Positions 50,517-59,173 of a DNA stretch of 64,000 nucleotides are shown one piece after another (position 1 is the stretch's first letter; the number at the start of each line of letters is the position of its first letter). This stretch comes from a bacterium D16-51. GTDB lineage: Bacteria; Bacillota; Clostridia; Lachnospirales; Lachnospiraceae. Both the position numbers and the translations under genes were made by a program. The notes beneath the pieces were generated by a model. That model had not been told where the DNA came from, did no database searches, and saw only the letters and a program-made list of their open reading frames with translations. The stretch spans positions 1-64,000 of the forward strand of contig RAYE01000006.1 in NCBI GenBank assembly GCA_003612285.1, written 5' to 3'.

Positions 50517-51785
50517 ATGAAAGCAAAAGGAGTAAGGCTGCATGCAGCAAATGATTTAAGGCTGGAGGAATTTGAACTTCCAGAGATAACAGATGACGAG
50601 ATTTTGGTAAAAGTAGTGTCAGACAGCATTTGTATGTCAACTTACAAATGTGCGATTTTAGGGGCAGAGCATAAGCGCGTACATAATGATGTGGCAGAAC
50701 ATCCTGCAATTATGGGGCATGAGTTTGCGGGGGATATTGTAAAGGTAGGAAAGAACCATCAGGAAAAGTTTAAGCCTGGCATGAAGTTTACCTTGCAGCC
50801 AGCGTTAAACTATAAAGGGACGATGTGGAGCCCGGGATATTCCTATGAGTTTTTTGGGGGAGATACAACATACTGCGTAATTCCTGCGGAAGTAATGGAA
50901 CTTGGCTGCCTGTTGGAATATAAGGGGCGCGCTTATTATGAGGCTTCCCTGGCTGAGCCAATGTCTTGCAGCATTGGCGCATTTAATGCGGCATACCATA
51001 CCCAGATGGGGGTATATGAACATCAGATGGGAATCCGGGAAAATGGAAAACTTGCGATTATGGCAGGAGCCGGCCCGATGGGGTTAGGGGCGCTGACATA
51101 TGCTTTGCACCGTGATGTGCGCCCATCTATGGTTGTAGTAACAGATTTGAACCAGGAACGTTTGGACAGGGCAGAGGAACTTTTCCCAGCAGCAGAATAT
51201 GCAAAAGAGGGGATTGAGCTTCATTTTGTCAATACAGGCAATTATGAAGACCCGGTAGCAGAGCTGCTTTCTATTTCCGGGGGGACAGGATATGACGATG
51301 TTCTTTGCTATGCCCCGGTAGCTGCCGTTGTAAAGCAGTCCAGCGATATCCTTGGCAGGGATGGCTGCCTGAATTTCTTTGCAGGCCCGACAGATAACAA
51401 GTTCAGCGCATCTATGAATTTTTATGATGTACATTACAATTCTACACATGTTATGGGGACAACTGGCGGAAATACTGCTGATATGATAGAATCTTTAGAG
51501 CTGACTGCCCAAAAGCGCATTAACCCGGCTGTTATGGTTACACATATTGGTGGTTTGGATGCGGTGGCCGAGACAACTTTGAACCTTCCGAAAATCCCAG
51601 GCGGGAAGAAATTGATTTATACACATCTTTCTATGCCGCTGACTGCTTTGGAGGATTTGCGGAAAGCAGGGGAGGAACGCAGTGATGGGCGTTATGCTGC
51701 ACTGGCAGATATTGTGGACAGCCATAAGGGGTTATGGTGTCCGGAAGCAGAGGAATATTTACTGGAAAATTTCATAGGAGAGTAG
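50517..51785 (+). CDS. SorE-like L-sorbose-1-phosphate reductase
   Basis: This 422-aa zinc-type medium-chain dehydrogenase resembles SorE, which reduces L-sorbose 1-phosphate to glucitol 6-phosphate. KAKGVRLHAANDLRLEEFEL, then SICMSTYKCAIL and IMGHEFAGDIVKVG are the zinc and family motifs, and IMAGAGPMGLGALTYAL is the nucleotide loop. The start at 50517 follows AAAGGAG. It heads an operon with a DeoR regulator and a mannitol-type PTS, so it probably oxidises or reduces the phosphorylated polyol that the PTS imports. Confidence 0.82.
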   Translation: MKAKGVRLHAANDLRLEEFELPEITDDEILVKVVSDSICMSTYKCAILGAEHKRVHNDVAEHPAIMGHEFAGDIVKVGKNHQEKFKPGMKFTLQPALNYKGTMWSPGYSYEFFGGDTTYCVIPAEVMELGCLLEYKGRAYYEASLAEPMSCSIGAFNAAYHTQMGVYEHQMGIRENGKLAIMAGAGPMGLGALTYALHRDVRPSMVVVTDLNQERLDRAEELFPAAEYAKEGIELHFVNTGNYEDPVAELLSISGGTGYDDVLCYAPVAAVVKQSSDILGRDGCLNFFAGPTDNKFSASMNFYDVHYNSTHVMGTTGGNTADMIESLELTAQKRINPAVMVTHIGGLDAVAETTLNLPKIPGGKKLIYTHLSMPLTALEDLRKAGEERSDGRYAALADIVDSHKGLWCPEAEEYLLENFIGE

Positions 51786-51826
51786 GCATCTGTTTCTCTT
51801 TCCTGTGAGATTGAGGAGGAGAGAGA

Positions 51827-52588
51827 ATGGATTCAATGGAGATACGCAGAAAACAAATTGTAGAACTGGTAAACCAAAAGGAATATGTGCGTTTTTTAGA
51901 GATGAAGGAGCATTTCCCAAATGTTTCGGAAATGACGCTCCGTACAGATTTAAAAGCGCTTGATGAGGAAAAGAAAATTGTAAGGATACATGGAGGCGCA
52001 AAATCTGTACAGCTTGTGATTGGGACAGATGATTATTTTAACCGCAGGGCTGTCCGGAACCTGCAGGGGAAGGAAGAAATAGCAAAAAAGGCTGTGAAGC
52101 TGATTCGGCCGGATACGGCGGTGTTCCTGGATTCAGGAAGTACGGCGACTTCCCTTGCGCATCTTTTCCCCAACCAATCTAATTTGATTTATACAACAGG
52201 GCTTAGCTGTGCGACGGAGCTGGCGGATTTGTCTGAGCCTTCTGTCCAGATTCCAGGGGGGAGGCTGAACCGTTACAGTATCAGCGTATATGGAACCTCT
52301 GTTGTGCAGGAACTGTCGAGGGTGAATTTCCACCAGACCTTCCTTGGGGTGACAAATTATATGGCACAGACTGGGTTTACTTGTGGAAACAGTGAAGAGG
52401 CTATTTTAAAGAGGACTGCAATTTCTCAGGCAGAGCAGGTGGTTGTGCTGATGGATTCCCAAAAGCTTGGCGTGAAAGGGACATATTCTATCTGCAGCCT
52501 GGAAGAAATTGATATTTTAGTATCTGACGGCAATCTGCCAGAAGATTTTCTGGCGGATTGCAAAAGCCATAATGTGAAGGTTCTTTAA
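51827..52588 (+). CDS. DeoR-family transcriptional regulator
   Basis: This 253-aa protein has an N-terminal helix-turn-helix (RRKQIVELVNQKEYVRFLEM, SEMTLRTDLKAL) and a sugar-phosphate-sensing C-terminal domain (AVFLDSGSTATSLAHLFP, VLMDSQKLG). It probably represses this operon until a phosphorylated sugar binds. It lies between the dehydrogenase and the PTS gene. GAGGAGGAG precedes the ATG. Confidence 0.93.
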   Translation: MDSMEIRRKQIVELVNQKEYVRFLEMKEHFPNVSEMTLRTDLKALDEEKKIVRIHGGAKSVQLVIGTDDYFNRRAVRNLQGKEEIAKKAVKLIRPDTAVFLDSGSTATSLAHLFPNQSNLIYTTGLSCATELADLSEPSVQIPGGRLNRYSISVYGTSVVQELSRVNFHQTFLGVTNYMAQTGFTCGNSEEAILKRTAISQAEQVVVLMDSQKLGVKGTYSICSLEEIDILVSDGNLPEDFLADCKSHNVKVL

Positions 52589-52611
52589 TGGTATATTTTT
52601 GCGTTACTATA

Positions 52612-52642
52612 GCGTGTTTAAAACAGATTTTAAATACGCCTT
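52612..52642 (+). promoter_or_regulatory. Hairpin between the regulator and PTS genes
   Basis: GCGTGTTTAAA pairs with TTTAAATACGC (one G-T pair) across a 9-base region. It lies just before the PTS ribosome site and may adjust the relative expression of the two genes or act as an operator. Confidence 0.5.
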
Positions 52643-52660
52643 AAGAAGGGAGGTTACATT

Positions 52661-54523
52661 ATGAAAAATAAAGTACAACAATTTGGAAAATTTTTGTCGG
52701 CTATGGTTATGCCGAATATAGGCGCATTAATTGCATTTGGTTTTTTAGCGGCGTTATTTATAGATACCGGGTGGATTCCGAATAAGGCGTTCAGTTCTAT
52801 GGTATCGCCGATGCTGACTTATCTGATTCCGATTCTGATTGCATCGACAGGAGGGAAGATGGTCGGCGGGGACAGAGGACGGGTCGTCGCTGCAATTGCT
52901 GTAATTGGCGCTATTATGAGCAATACGGAGATTACAATGCTTATGGCGGCAATGCTTGTGGGGCCTCTTGGCGGTTTCTGCATTAAGAAATTTGATGAAC
53001 TGATGGATGGCCATATGCCAGCCGGGTTTGAAATGTTGATTAATAACTTTTCTGTAGGGATTTTTGGTTTGGTTCTGGCAATTATCAGTTACATTGCAAT
53101 TGGCCCTTTGATGAGCGGAATCCTTGCCGTGCTGACAGCAGGCGTCAATGTTTTGGTAGAACACAGTTTGCTGCCGTTAGTAGCTGTATTTATTGAGCCG
53201 GCAAAGGTTCTGTTTTTAAATAATGCAATTAACCACGGCGTTTTTACACCGATTGCGACAGGGCAGGCGGAGGAATTTGGCAAATCTATTATGTATATGC
53301 TGGAGGCAAACCCAGGCCCAGGCCTTGGCGTGCTGCTTGCCTATATGCTCTGCTGCAAGGATAAGGCGACAAAACAGTCTGCGCCGGGTGCAGTGATTAT
53401 CCATCTGTTTGGTGGAATCCATGAAATTTATTTTCCGTACATATTGATGAATCCTGTTGTGATTATTGCACCGATTGTCGGCAATATGGCCGCTATTTTC
53501 TGGTTTAATTTGACAAACTGCGGCCTGCGCGGGCCGGCTTCCCCAGGTTCTATTATTGCATATCTGATGATGACGCCAGGGCCTGATATGTGGAAGGTGA
53601 TTGTCGGGGTAGTTTTGGCGGCGGCAATTTCTTTTGTGATTGCTGCCCCGATTGTAAAGATGGCAGGGAGCAAAAGCCTGGAAGATGCACAAAATGAGAT
53701 GGCAGCAAGGAAGGCAGAGGCAAAGGGGACGGCTGCGCCGGCCGCAGAGATTGGAAATACTTCCGGCGTAAAGAAAATTATCTTTGCATGTGATGCAGGC
53801 ATGGGTTCTTCTGCTATGGGCGCAACGAAGTTCAGAAAACGGATTGAGGGCGTCCGCCCGGATATCAAGGTGACAAATACATCGGTAGACAATATCCCTT
53901 CTGACTGTGATATAGCGGTTGTGCAGGTTACGCTTGTGGAACGTGCAAAAAAATCAGCGCCACAGGCACAGATTATCACAATCGGCAATTTCTTAAGCGA
54001 CCCGAACCTGGATGCGCTTTATGAAAACCTAAGCAAAGGGGAAGTTACTGATGGCAGCAGTTTAGTGCAGAGCGCTGTGACATCAGAGGATGCTGCTGCA
54101 AAGAAAGAAGTAATTGTAGCGGACGGCATTAAGCTGAACCAGAAGCCGGTATCGAAGGAAGAAGCAATCCAGGCAGCAGGGGAATTGCTTGCAAAGCTGG
54201 GATATGTTGAGCCTTCTTATGCAGATGCCATGCAGGAGCGGGAGAAACTGGTGACAACTTATATGGGGATGGGCGTTGCAATTCCGCATGGGACAACGCA
54301 GGCAAAAGGAACTGTCAAAAAGACAGGGATTGTCCTTTTGCAGTATCCGGATGGCGTTGATTTCGGTGAAGAAAAGGCGCAGCTTGTATTTGGCATTGCC
54401 GGGATTGGCGATGAACATCTGGATTTGCTTTCTAAAATTTGTGAGATGTTAGAGGATGAAGAAGTTTTGGAAACATTAAAGACAACATCGGATGTAAGCT
54501 GGGTTCTGGAAAGGCTTTCTTAA
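52661..54523 (+). CDS. mtlA: PTS mannitol-type transporter, fused EIICBA
   Basis: In this 620-aa protein, EIIC (about 1-340) has eight or more membrane helices with AMVMPNIGALIAFGFLAALF and HLFGGIHEIYFPYIL (the GIxE motif). EIIB (about 370-460) has the phospho-cysteine in FACDAGMGSSAMGA. EIIA (about 475-620) has the phospho-histidine in GVAIPHGT. It imports and phosphorylates mannitol or a related hexitol. No mtlD is present; the SorE-like enzyme replaces it, so the substrate may not be mannitol. GGGAGG precedes the ATG. Confidence 0.9.
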   Translation: MKNKVQQFGKFLSAMVMPNIGALIAFGFLAALFIDTGWIPNKAFSSMVSPMLTYLIPILIASTGGKMVGGDRGRVVAAIAVIGAIMSNTEITMLMAAMLVGPLGGFCIKKFDELMDGHMPAGFEMLINNFSVGIFGLVLAIISYIAIGPLMSGILAVLTAGVNVLVEHSLLPLVAVFIEPAKVLFLNNAINHGVFTPIATGQAEEFGKSIMYMLEANPGPGLGVLLAYMLCCKDKATKQSAPGAVIIHLFGGIHEIYFPYILMNPVVIIAPIVGNMAAIFWFNLTNCGLRGPASPGSIIAYLMMTPGPDMWKVIVGVVLAAAISFVIAAPIVKMAGSKSLEDAQNEMAARKAEAKGTAAPAAEIGNTSGVKKIIFACDAGMGSSAMGATKFRKRIEGVRPDIKVTNTSVDNIPSDCDIAVVQVTLVERAKKSAPQAQIITIGNFLSDPNLDALYENLSKGEVTDGSSLVQSAVTSEDAAAKKEVIVADGIKLNQKPVSKEEAIQAAGELLAKLGYVEPSYADAMQEREKLVTTYMGMGVAIPHGTTQAKGTVKKTGIVLLQYPDGVDFGEEKAQLVFGIAGIGDEHLDLLSKICEMLEDEEVLETLKTTSDVSWVLERLS

Positions 54524-54544
54524 AAAGTACATATAGATTAAAAA

Positions 54545-54583
54545 GAGTGAGAGGCATTTTGTAAAAGGATGCCTCTCTTTTTT
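54545..54583 (+). terminator. Terminator of the PTS operon
   Basis: GAGAGGCAT pairs with ATGCCTCTC over 9 bp, followed by TTTTTT. Confidence 0.88.
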
Positions 54584-54625
54584 GTGACCGGAAATTATTG
54601 TAACTGCGGCGGCGCACCTTTTATG
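54578..54625 (+). repeat. Post-terminator motif, partial copy
   Basis: The T run continues as TTTTTTGTGACCGGAAATTATTGTAAC, then GCGGCGGCGCACCTTTT, a degenerate version of the head and terminator of the structured repeat. Confidence 0.5.
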
Positions 54626-54692
54626 TGGCAGGAAATGGGATGTAACTGGAATTAAATTAATACAGAAAATGATTAAAAGCAGATTAATATTA

Positions 54693-54731
54693 TTGATTTT
54701 AACTAAAATATGCGCTATAATTAGTTAAAAT
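54693..54731 (+). promoter_or_regulatory. Promoter with a dyad flanking the -10 box
   Basis: TTGATT (54693) and TATAAT (54716) are 17 bp apart. ATTTTAACTA (54696-54705) and TAGTTAAAAT (54722-54731) are perfect 10-bp inverted repeats placed on both sides of the -10 box, as expected of a repressor operator. They precede the sugar-binding lipoprotein gene. Confidence 0.7.
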
Positions 54732-54760
54732 TGAAAAATATTCCAAAGGGAGGCAGATTT

Positions 54761-55762
54761 ATGGGGAAGAAACAGGCTTTAGTATGTGCTGTATTATTAA
54801 GTGTTACATTAACCGGATGTGGGGCGAAAACTACGCCGGAAATAATTATGCCGGATAAGCCAGTGCAGTCGGAGGTAAAAAAAGACTCAGGGAAAAAGGC
54901 AGATGGGGAGAGCAAAGCGTCTGGCAAAAGTTATACGGTATATCTGGTTACAATGGATCTAACGGACAGCTACTGGAAATTAATTGATGACGGCTGTAAG
55001 CAGGCGGTAGAGGAATTTGGCAATATTACATACAAATGGATTGGGCCGGACGCCCATGATGACGCCCAGCAAAGCGCATGTGTGGAGGAAGCGGTAGCAG
55101 GCGGCGCAGATGCTATCCTGATTGCAGCAAACAGTGCAGAGGGCGTTAACAAAAGCCTGCAAAAAGCGGAAGAGGCAGGCTGTAAAATTGTTTATGTAGA
55201 CAGTCCGGCAAGTTATGATTGTGTAACTGCACTTTCTACAGATAACAATGTGGCAGGGAAGACAGCAGCAGAGACAATGAAGAAGGCATTGGATGAAAAA
55301 GGAATCACAGAAGGCACGATTGGGGTAATGGGTGTTACAAAAGATACTGCTTCCTGTGTGGCAAGGGAAGAAGGATTCCGGGAAGCTTTTAAAGGGACCG
55401 GTTTTAAGCTTGCAGATACTGTCTATATGGAGGATGATGCAGACAATGTAAAAAATGCGGTAAAGGATGGAATGGACAAAAAATATGTGGGGTTTTTTGG
55501 TACAAATGAAGGGACGACTGTCAGTATAGGCGAGGCGGTGAAAGAAGCTGGGAAAGACAGCACGGTAATCGGATTTGATACATCAGATGCTGTATTATCG
55601 CTTGTGTCGGAAGGTGTTATTTATGCGACGATGCAGCAGAACCCGTCTGTTATGGGACATGATGGAATTGACATTGCGCTGCAGGCTCTGGAGGGCACAT
55701 ACACGGAGACAAACACAAAAACAGATACTGGTGTTACTGTGATTTCGCAGGATTCAATGTAA
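54761..55762 (+). CDS. Sugar-binding lipoprotein (Peripla_BP_4 type)
   Basis: In this 333-aa lipoprotein the signal peptide ends at the lipobox LTGC (Cys about 22), followed by a Lys/Ser linker. The domain is ribose-binding-protein-like: [57 protein letters not shown] and IGVMGVTKD. No ABC ATPase or permease is adjacent; instead a chemoreceptor gene follows 11 bases later. It probably presents a sugar-like ligand to that receptor. The start at 54761 follows AAAGGGAGG. Confidence 0.9.
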   Translation: MGKKQALVCAVLLSVTLTGCGAKTTPEIIMPDKPVQSEVKKDSGKKADGESKASGKSYTVYLVTMDLTDSYWKLIDDGCKQAVEEFGNITYKWIGPDAHDDAQQSACVEEAVAGGADAILIAANSAEGVNKSLQKAEEAGCKIVYVDSPASYDCVTALSTDNNVAGKTAAETMKKALDEKGITEGTIGVMGVTKDTASCVAREEGFREAFKGTGFKLADTVYMEDDADNVKNAVKDGMDKKYVGFFGTNEGTTVSIGEAVKEAGKDSTVIGFDTSDAVLSLVSEGVIYATMQQNPSVMGHDGIDIALQALEGTYTETNTKTDTGVTVISQDSM

Positions 55763-55773
55763 GGAGGGGAGTT

Positions 55774-57474
55774 ATGAAGTTTAAGCAGAAAATGCTCACC
55801 TTGTGCTGTATTCCGCTGCTGTTTTTGACAGCGCTTTCATTGGTTATCGGGCTGGTACAGTTCCGTTCAGGGATGTATGCACAGACAAAAAGCCGTTTAA
55901 AGTCGGGCGCTTTGGCGGCAATGAGCCTTTATACAAGCCAGGGGTATGGTGATTATGATTTAAAAGCAGATGGAAATGTGTGGCGTGGGATGAATTTTAA
56001 TGTATCGCAGGAAACGTCGGTGGTAGATGACTTGAAAGAACAGACAGGAATTGATATTACATTTTTTTATCAGGATACTGCTGCAATGACTTCCGTGTGC
56101 AGCGAGGATGGAAGTCGGTGGAATGGGATGAAAGCGGGGGAAAATATAAAAAAATATACCCTGGAACAGGGTGCGCAGCTTTGGTACCGTAATATCGAGA
56201 TTGATAAGAGGATGTGCCATGCTTACGTTATCCCGATTGTCCAGCCAGACAGCGGCAGTGTGGCAGGGGCGCTAATGGCGTCGGTTTCTGCAGATGACAT
56301 GGATAGGATGATGAATCAGTATATTTTAACAAGCGCTTTGGTATCTGCGGTTATCCTTTTCATTGTAGTCGTATTTATTTTCTGGTATATAGGAGGTCTT
56401 ACAAAGATTATCCATAATGTGCGCCATGTGCTTCTTAAAGTTTCGGAAGGGGAACTTTCTGATGACAGGCTGGCAGGGATTAAATGGAAAGATGAATTTG
56501 GCGAGCTTGCGGCAGGGACGGAAAAACTGCGGATGAAAATAGGGAATCTGCTGAAGAATATCCAGGATGGGATGGACAGGCTGTCTGTGGCGGCAGAAAA
56601 GTTAAGCGATATGCTGAAACAGAATATTTTTGCGGCAAGGGAGATGAATGGGAGCATTGGGCAGATAAATAGCAAGGCAAACAGCCAGAAAACAGCTGTG
56701 CAGCATGCATCACAGGATGTGGATGTAACACGGGATGCGATTGATCTGATTTTACAGCAGATTGGAGATATTAATTACCTTTCTGAACATATGGCGGCAT
56801 TGTCAGGCAACAGCCAGGATATTATGGATGGGCTTTCAGAAAGCAGCAGAAATTCAAGGGAGACGGTCAGGGAAATCAGTGTCCAGGCGGAGATAACAAA
56901 TGAATCTGTCCAGCAGATTAAAAGTGTAACAGAATATATTACCAATATTGCAGAAGAAACAAATCTTCTGGCGTTAAATGCCAGCATTGAGGCGGCACGG
57001 GCGGGCACGGCGGGGAAAGGCTTTGCCGTTGTAGCCCTTGAAATCCAGAAGCTGGCGGAAGAATCAAACAATTCTGCTGTCAGGATAGGGGATAACATTC
57101 AGGCCCTGGTCCGTCAGATGGATGGGATTGTCAATGTAATGGGGACGATTGAAGATGCGTTAAAATACCAGGAAGAGAATGTGGAAAAAACAAAGCTGAT
57201 TTTTGGTGAAATCAATCAGGCGATTGTCGAGATTACAGAAAAAGAAGCAGCGATGCAGGATAATGTCTCTGATATGAACTGTGCCCGTGACAATATGTCG
57301 GAAGTGATTTCTGATTTGTCAGCTTCTGCGGTAGATAATGCAGATTTGTCTCAAAGTGCGGCAGAGGTTACGGAACAGATGATGTGCGGTATTGAAAACC
57401 TGGAAGTTTTGACAACAGATTTAACAGATTTGGCGAACCAGTTAGGGGAGACTTTGCAGGCATTTTTGGCATGA
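55774..57474 (+). CDS. Methyl-accepting chemotaxis protein
   Basis: In this 566-aa receptor TM1 is at about residues 8-28, an extracellular Cache-type domain spans 30-180 ([28 protein letters not shown]), and TM2 is at about 190-212. A HAMP-like segment and a cytoplasmic signalling hairpin follow, with tip [18 protein letters not shown]. It signals through CheA/CheW. It is co-transcribed with the sugar-binding lipoprotein. No C-terminal pentapeptide tether is present. AAGGAGG precedes the ATG. Confidence 0.92.
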   Translation: MKFKQKMLTLCCIPLLFLTALSLVIGLVQFRSGMYAQTKSRLKSGALAAMSLYTSQGYGDYDLKADGNVWRGMNFNVSQETSVVDDLKEQTGIDITFFYQDTAAMTSVCSEDGSRWNGMKAGENIKKYTLEQGAQLWYRNIEIDKRMCHAYVIPIVQPDSGSVAGALMASVSADDMDRMMNQYILTSALVSAVILFIVVVFIFWYIGGLTKIIHNVRHVLLKVSEGELSDDRLAGIKWKDEFGELAAGTEKLRMKIGNLLKNIQDGMDRLSVAAEKLSDMLKQNIFAAREMNGSIGQINSKANSQKTAVQHASQDVDVTRDAIDLILQQIGDINYLSEHMAALSGNSQDIMDGLSESSRNSRETVREISVQAEITNESVQQIKSVTEYITNIAEETNLLALNASIEAARAGTAGKGFAVVALEIQKLAEESNNSAVRIGDNIQALVRQMDGIVNVMGTIEDALKYQEENVEKTKLIFGEINQAIVEITEKEAAMQDNVSDMNCARDNMSEVISDLSASAVDNADLSQSAAEVTEQMMCGIENLEVLTTDLTDLANQLGETLQAFLA

Positions 57475-57567
57475 TTTTTGCCAAAAGTACGAGTTTTTTG
57501 GCATCATAAATCTTTCATGGACTTTATAGCGGTAGTATGGTATAGTAAATTCTAAATAGCAATAGAG

Positions 57568-57606
57568 AAGGGTGCCGTGCCTGGAACCAGGCGGCACCCT
57601 TTGTTG
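57568..57606 (+). terminator. Terminator after the chemoreceptor gene
   Basis: GGGTGCC pairs with GGCACCC and the inner GCCTGG with CCAGGC, giving a long stem with an AA loop region, followed by TTTG. Confidence 0.75.
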
Positions 57607-57677
57607 GAATGTGCCTGGAAACGGAATGCGCAGAAGCTTTTCAGGCAAAATATCCTGCCATGGAAGGGGAGATAAGA

Positions 57678-58892
57678 ATGAATGAAATAAAAAAATCATC
57701 CAAACTGGACAATGTGTTATATGATGTTAGGGGGCCGGTGGTAGATGAGGCGGCGAGGATGGAGGAAAATGGCACGAATGTCTTAAAACTGAATATTGGA
57801 AATCCTGCTCCGTTTGGGTTTCGTACACCAGATGAGGTGATTTATGATATGCAGAGGCAGCTGACGGATTGTGAAGGGTACTCTGCTGCAAAAGGGCTTT
57901 TTTCTGCACGTAAGGCAATTATGCAGTATGCACAGCTAAAAAATATCCCAAACCTTTCCGTAGAAGATATCTATACAGGGAACGGCGTCAGCGAGTTAAT
58001 AAATTTAAGTATGTCAGCTTTGTTAGATAATGGAGATGAAGTGCTTGTCCCATCGCCTGATTATCCGCTTTGGACGGCATGTGTGACGCTGGCTGGCGGA
58101 AAGGCAGTCCATTATATCTGTGATGAACAGGCAGAGTGGTATCCTGATTTAGGGGATATCCGGGAAAAAATTACCAGCCGGACAAAAGCAATTGTCCTGA
58201 TTAACCCGAATAATCCGACAGGCGCATTATATCCAAAGGAGGTGTTGCTTGAGATTGCAGAGATAGCAAGGCAGCATCATTTAATTATTTTTTCGGATGA
58301 AATTTATGACAGGCTTGTAATGGACGGGGAAGAGCATATCTCCATTGCTTCCCTTGCACCTGATTTATTCTGCGTTACTTACAGCGGCCTGTCAAAATCC
58401 CATATGATAGCGGGATTTCGGATTGGCTGGATGATATTGAGCGGTAACAAAAAAATAGCGGCAGATTATATAGAGGGCTTGAACATGCTGTCTAATATGC
58501 GCCTTTGTTCAAATGTGCCGGCACAGTCTATTGTGCAGACTGCACTCGGCGGCTACCAAAGCGTAAGCCGTTATATTGTCCCAGGAGGGAGGGTTTATGA
58601 GCAGCGGGAATTTATCTTTAAGGCGTTAAATGATATTCCAGGAGTAAGCGCGGTAAAGCCTAAAGCGGCATTTTATATTTTCCCAAAACTGGATACGAAA
58701 AAATTCAATATTGTAGATGATGAGAAGTTTGCACTTGATTTATTAAAGGATAAGAAAATACTGATTATTCATGGCGGAGGGTTTAACTGGAATTGCCCAG
58801 ACCATTTCCGTGTTGTATATCTGCCCAGGGTTGAGGTATTAAAAGACGCAGTGGAAAGCCTTAGGGATTTTCTTAGTTATTACAGGCAATAG
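57678..58892 (+). CDS. Class I aminotransferase, AlaA type
   Basis: This 404-aa PLP enzyme is of the alanine/aspartate aminotransferase family. SKLDNVLYDVRGPVVDEAAR and LKLNIGNPAPFGFRTPDEV at the N-terminus are typical of AlaA. INPNNPTGALYPKEVL and the PLP-lysine in YSGLSKSHMIAGFRIGW are the core motifs. It probably makes alanine from pyruvate and glutamate. The start at 57678 follows GGGGAG; an upstream frame from 57609 lacks a site. Confidence 0.92.
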   Translation: MNEIKKSSKLDNVLYDVRGPVVDEAARMEENGTNVLKLNIGNPAPFGFRTPDEVIYDMQRQLTDCEGYSAAKGLFSARKAIMQYAQLKNIPNLSVEDIYTGNGVSELINLSMSALLDNGDEVLVPSPDYPLWTACVTLAGGKAVHYICDEQAEWYPDLGDIREKITSRTKAIVLINPNNPTGALYPKEVLLEIAEIARQHHLIIFSDEIYDRLVMDGEEHISIASLAPDLFCVTYSGLSKSHMIAGFRIGWMILSGNKKIAADYIEGLNMLSNMRLCSNVPAQSIVQTALGGYQSVSRYIVPGGRVYEQREFIFKALNDIPGVSAVKPKAAFYIFPKLDTKKFNIVDDEKFALDLLKDKKILIIHGGGFNWNCPDHFRVVYLPRVEVLKDAVESLRDFLSYYRQ

Positions 58893-58907
58893 AAGGCATT
58901 ATCCTTA

Positions 58908-59040
58908 GGATTTTTTATGCGATAGGAAACTTCGCCGATTTGGGTGTGAAGAACGCTGGTTCTGCGTTCTTCTTAGGTGCGATAGTAGCTTTGCCTGGCG
59001 AGGTGTTTTCGAGCCTGGCAAAACTTCGCACCTTTTTTAT
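58908..59040 (+). repeat. Structured intergenic repeat with terminator, copy C
   Basis: TTTTTTATGCGATAGGAAACTTCGCC forms the head. Hairpin 1 pairs GAAGAACGC (58948-58956) with GCGTTCTTC (58964-58972). The terminator pairs AGGTGCGA (58975-58982) with TCGCACCT (59026-59033), enclosing an inner TTTGCCTGGC/GCCTGGCAAA stem, and ends in TTTTTT. The order is the same as in copies A and B while stem sequences differ. Confidence 0.7.
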
Positions 59041-59173
59041 ACAATTTTGGCGCAAAATGTGTAATTTCTACTTTAGGAAGGAAAAAGTATTTCCATAAAT
59101 TACAATATATGCTACAATAAGAAAATCAGTGCAGTTTTATAAATACTAATCTATGAATGGAGGAAGCTTTGGG

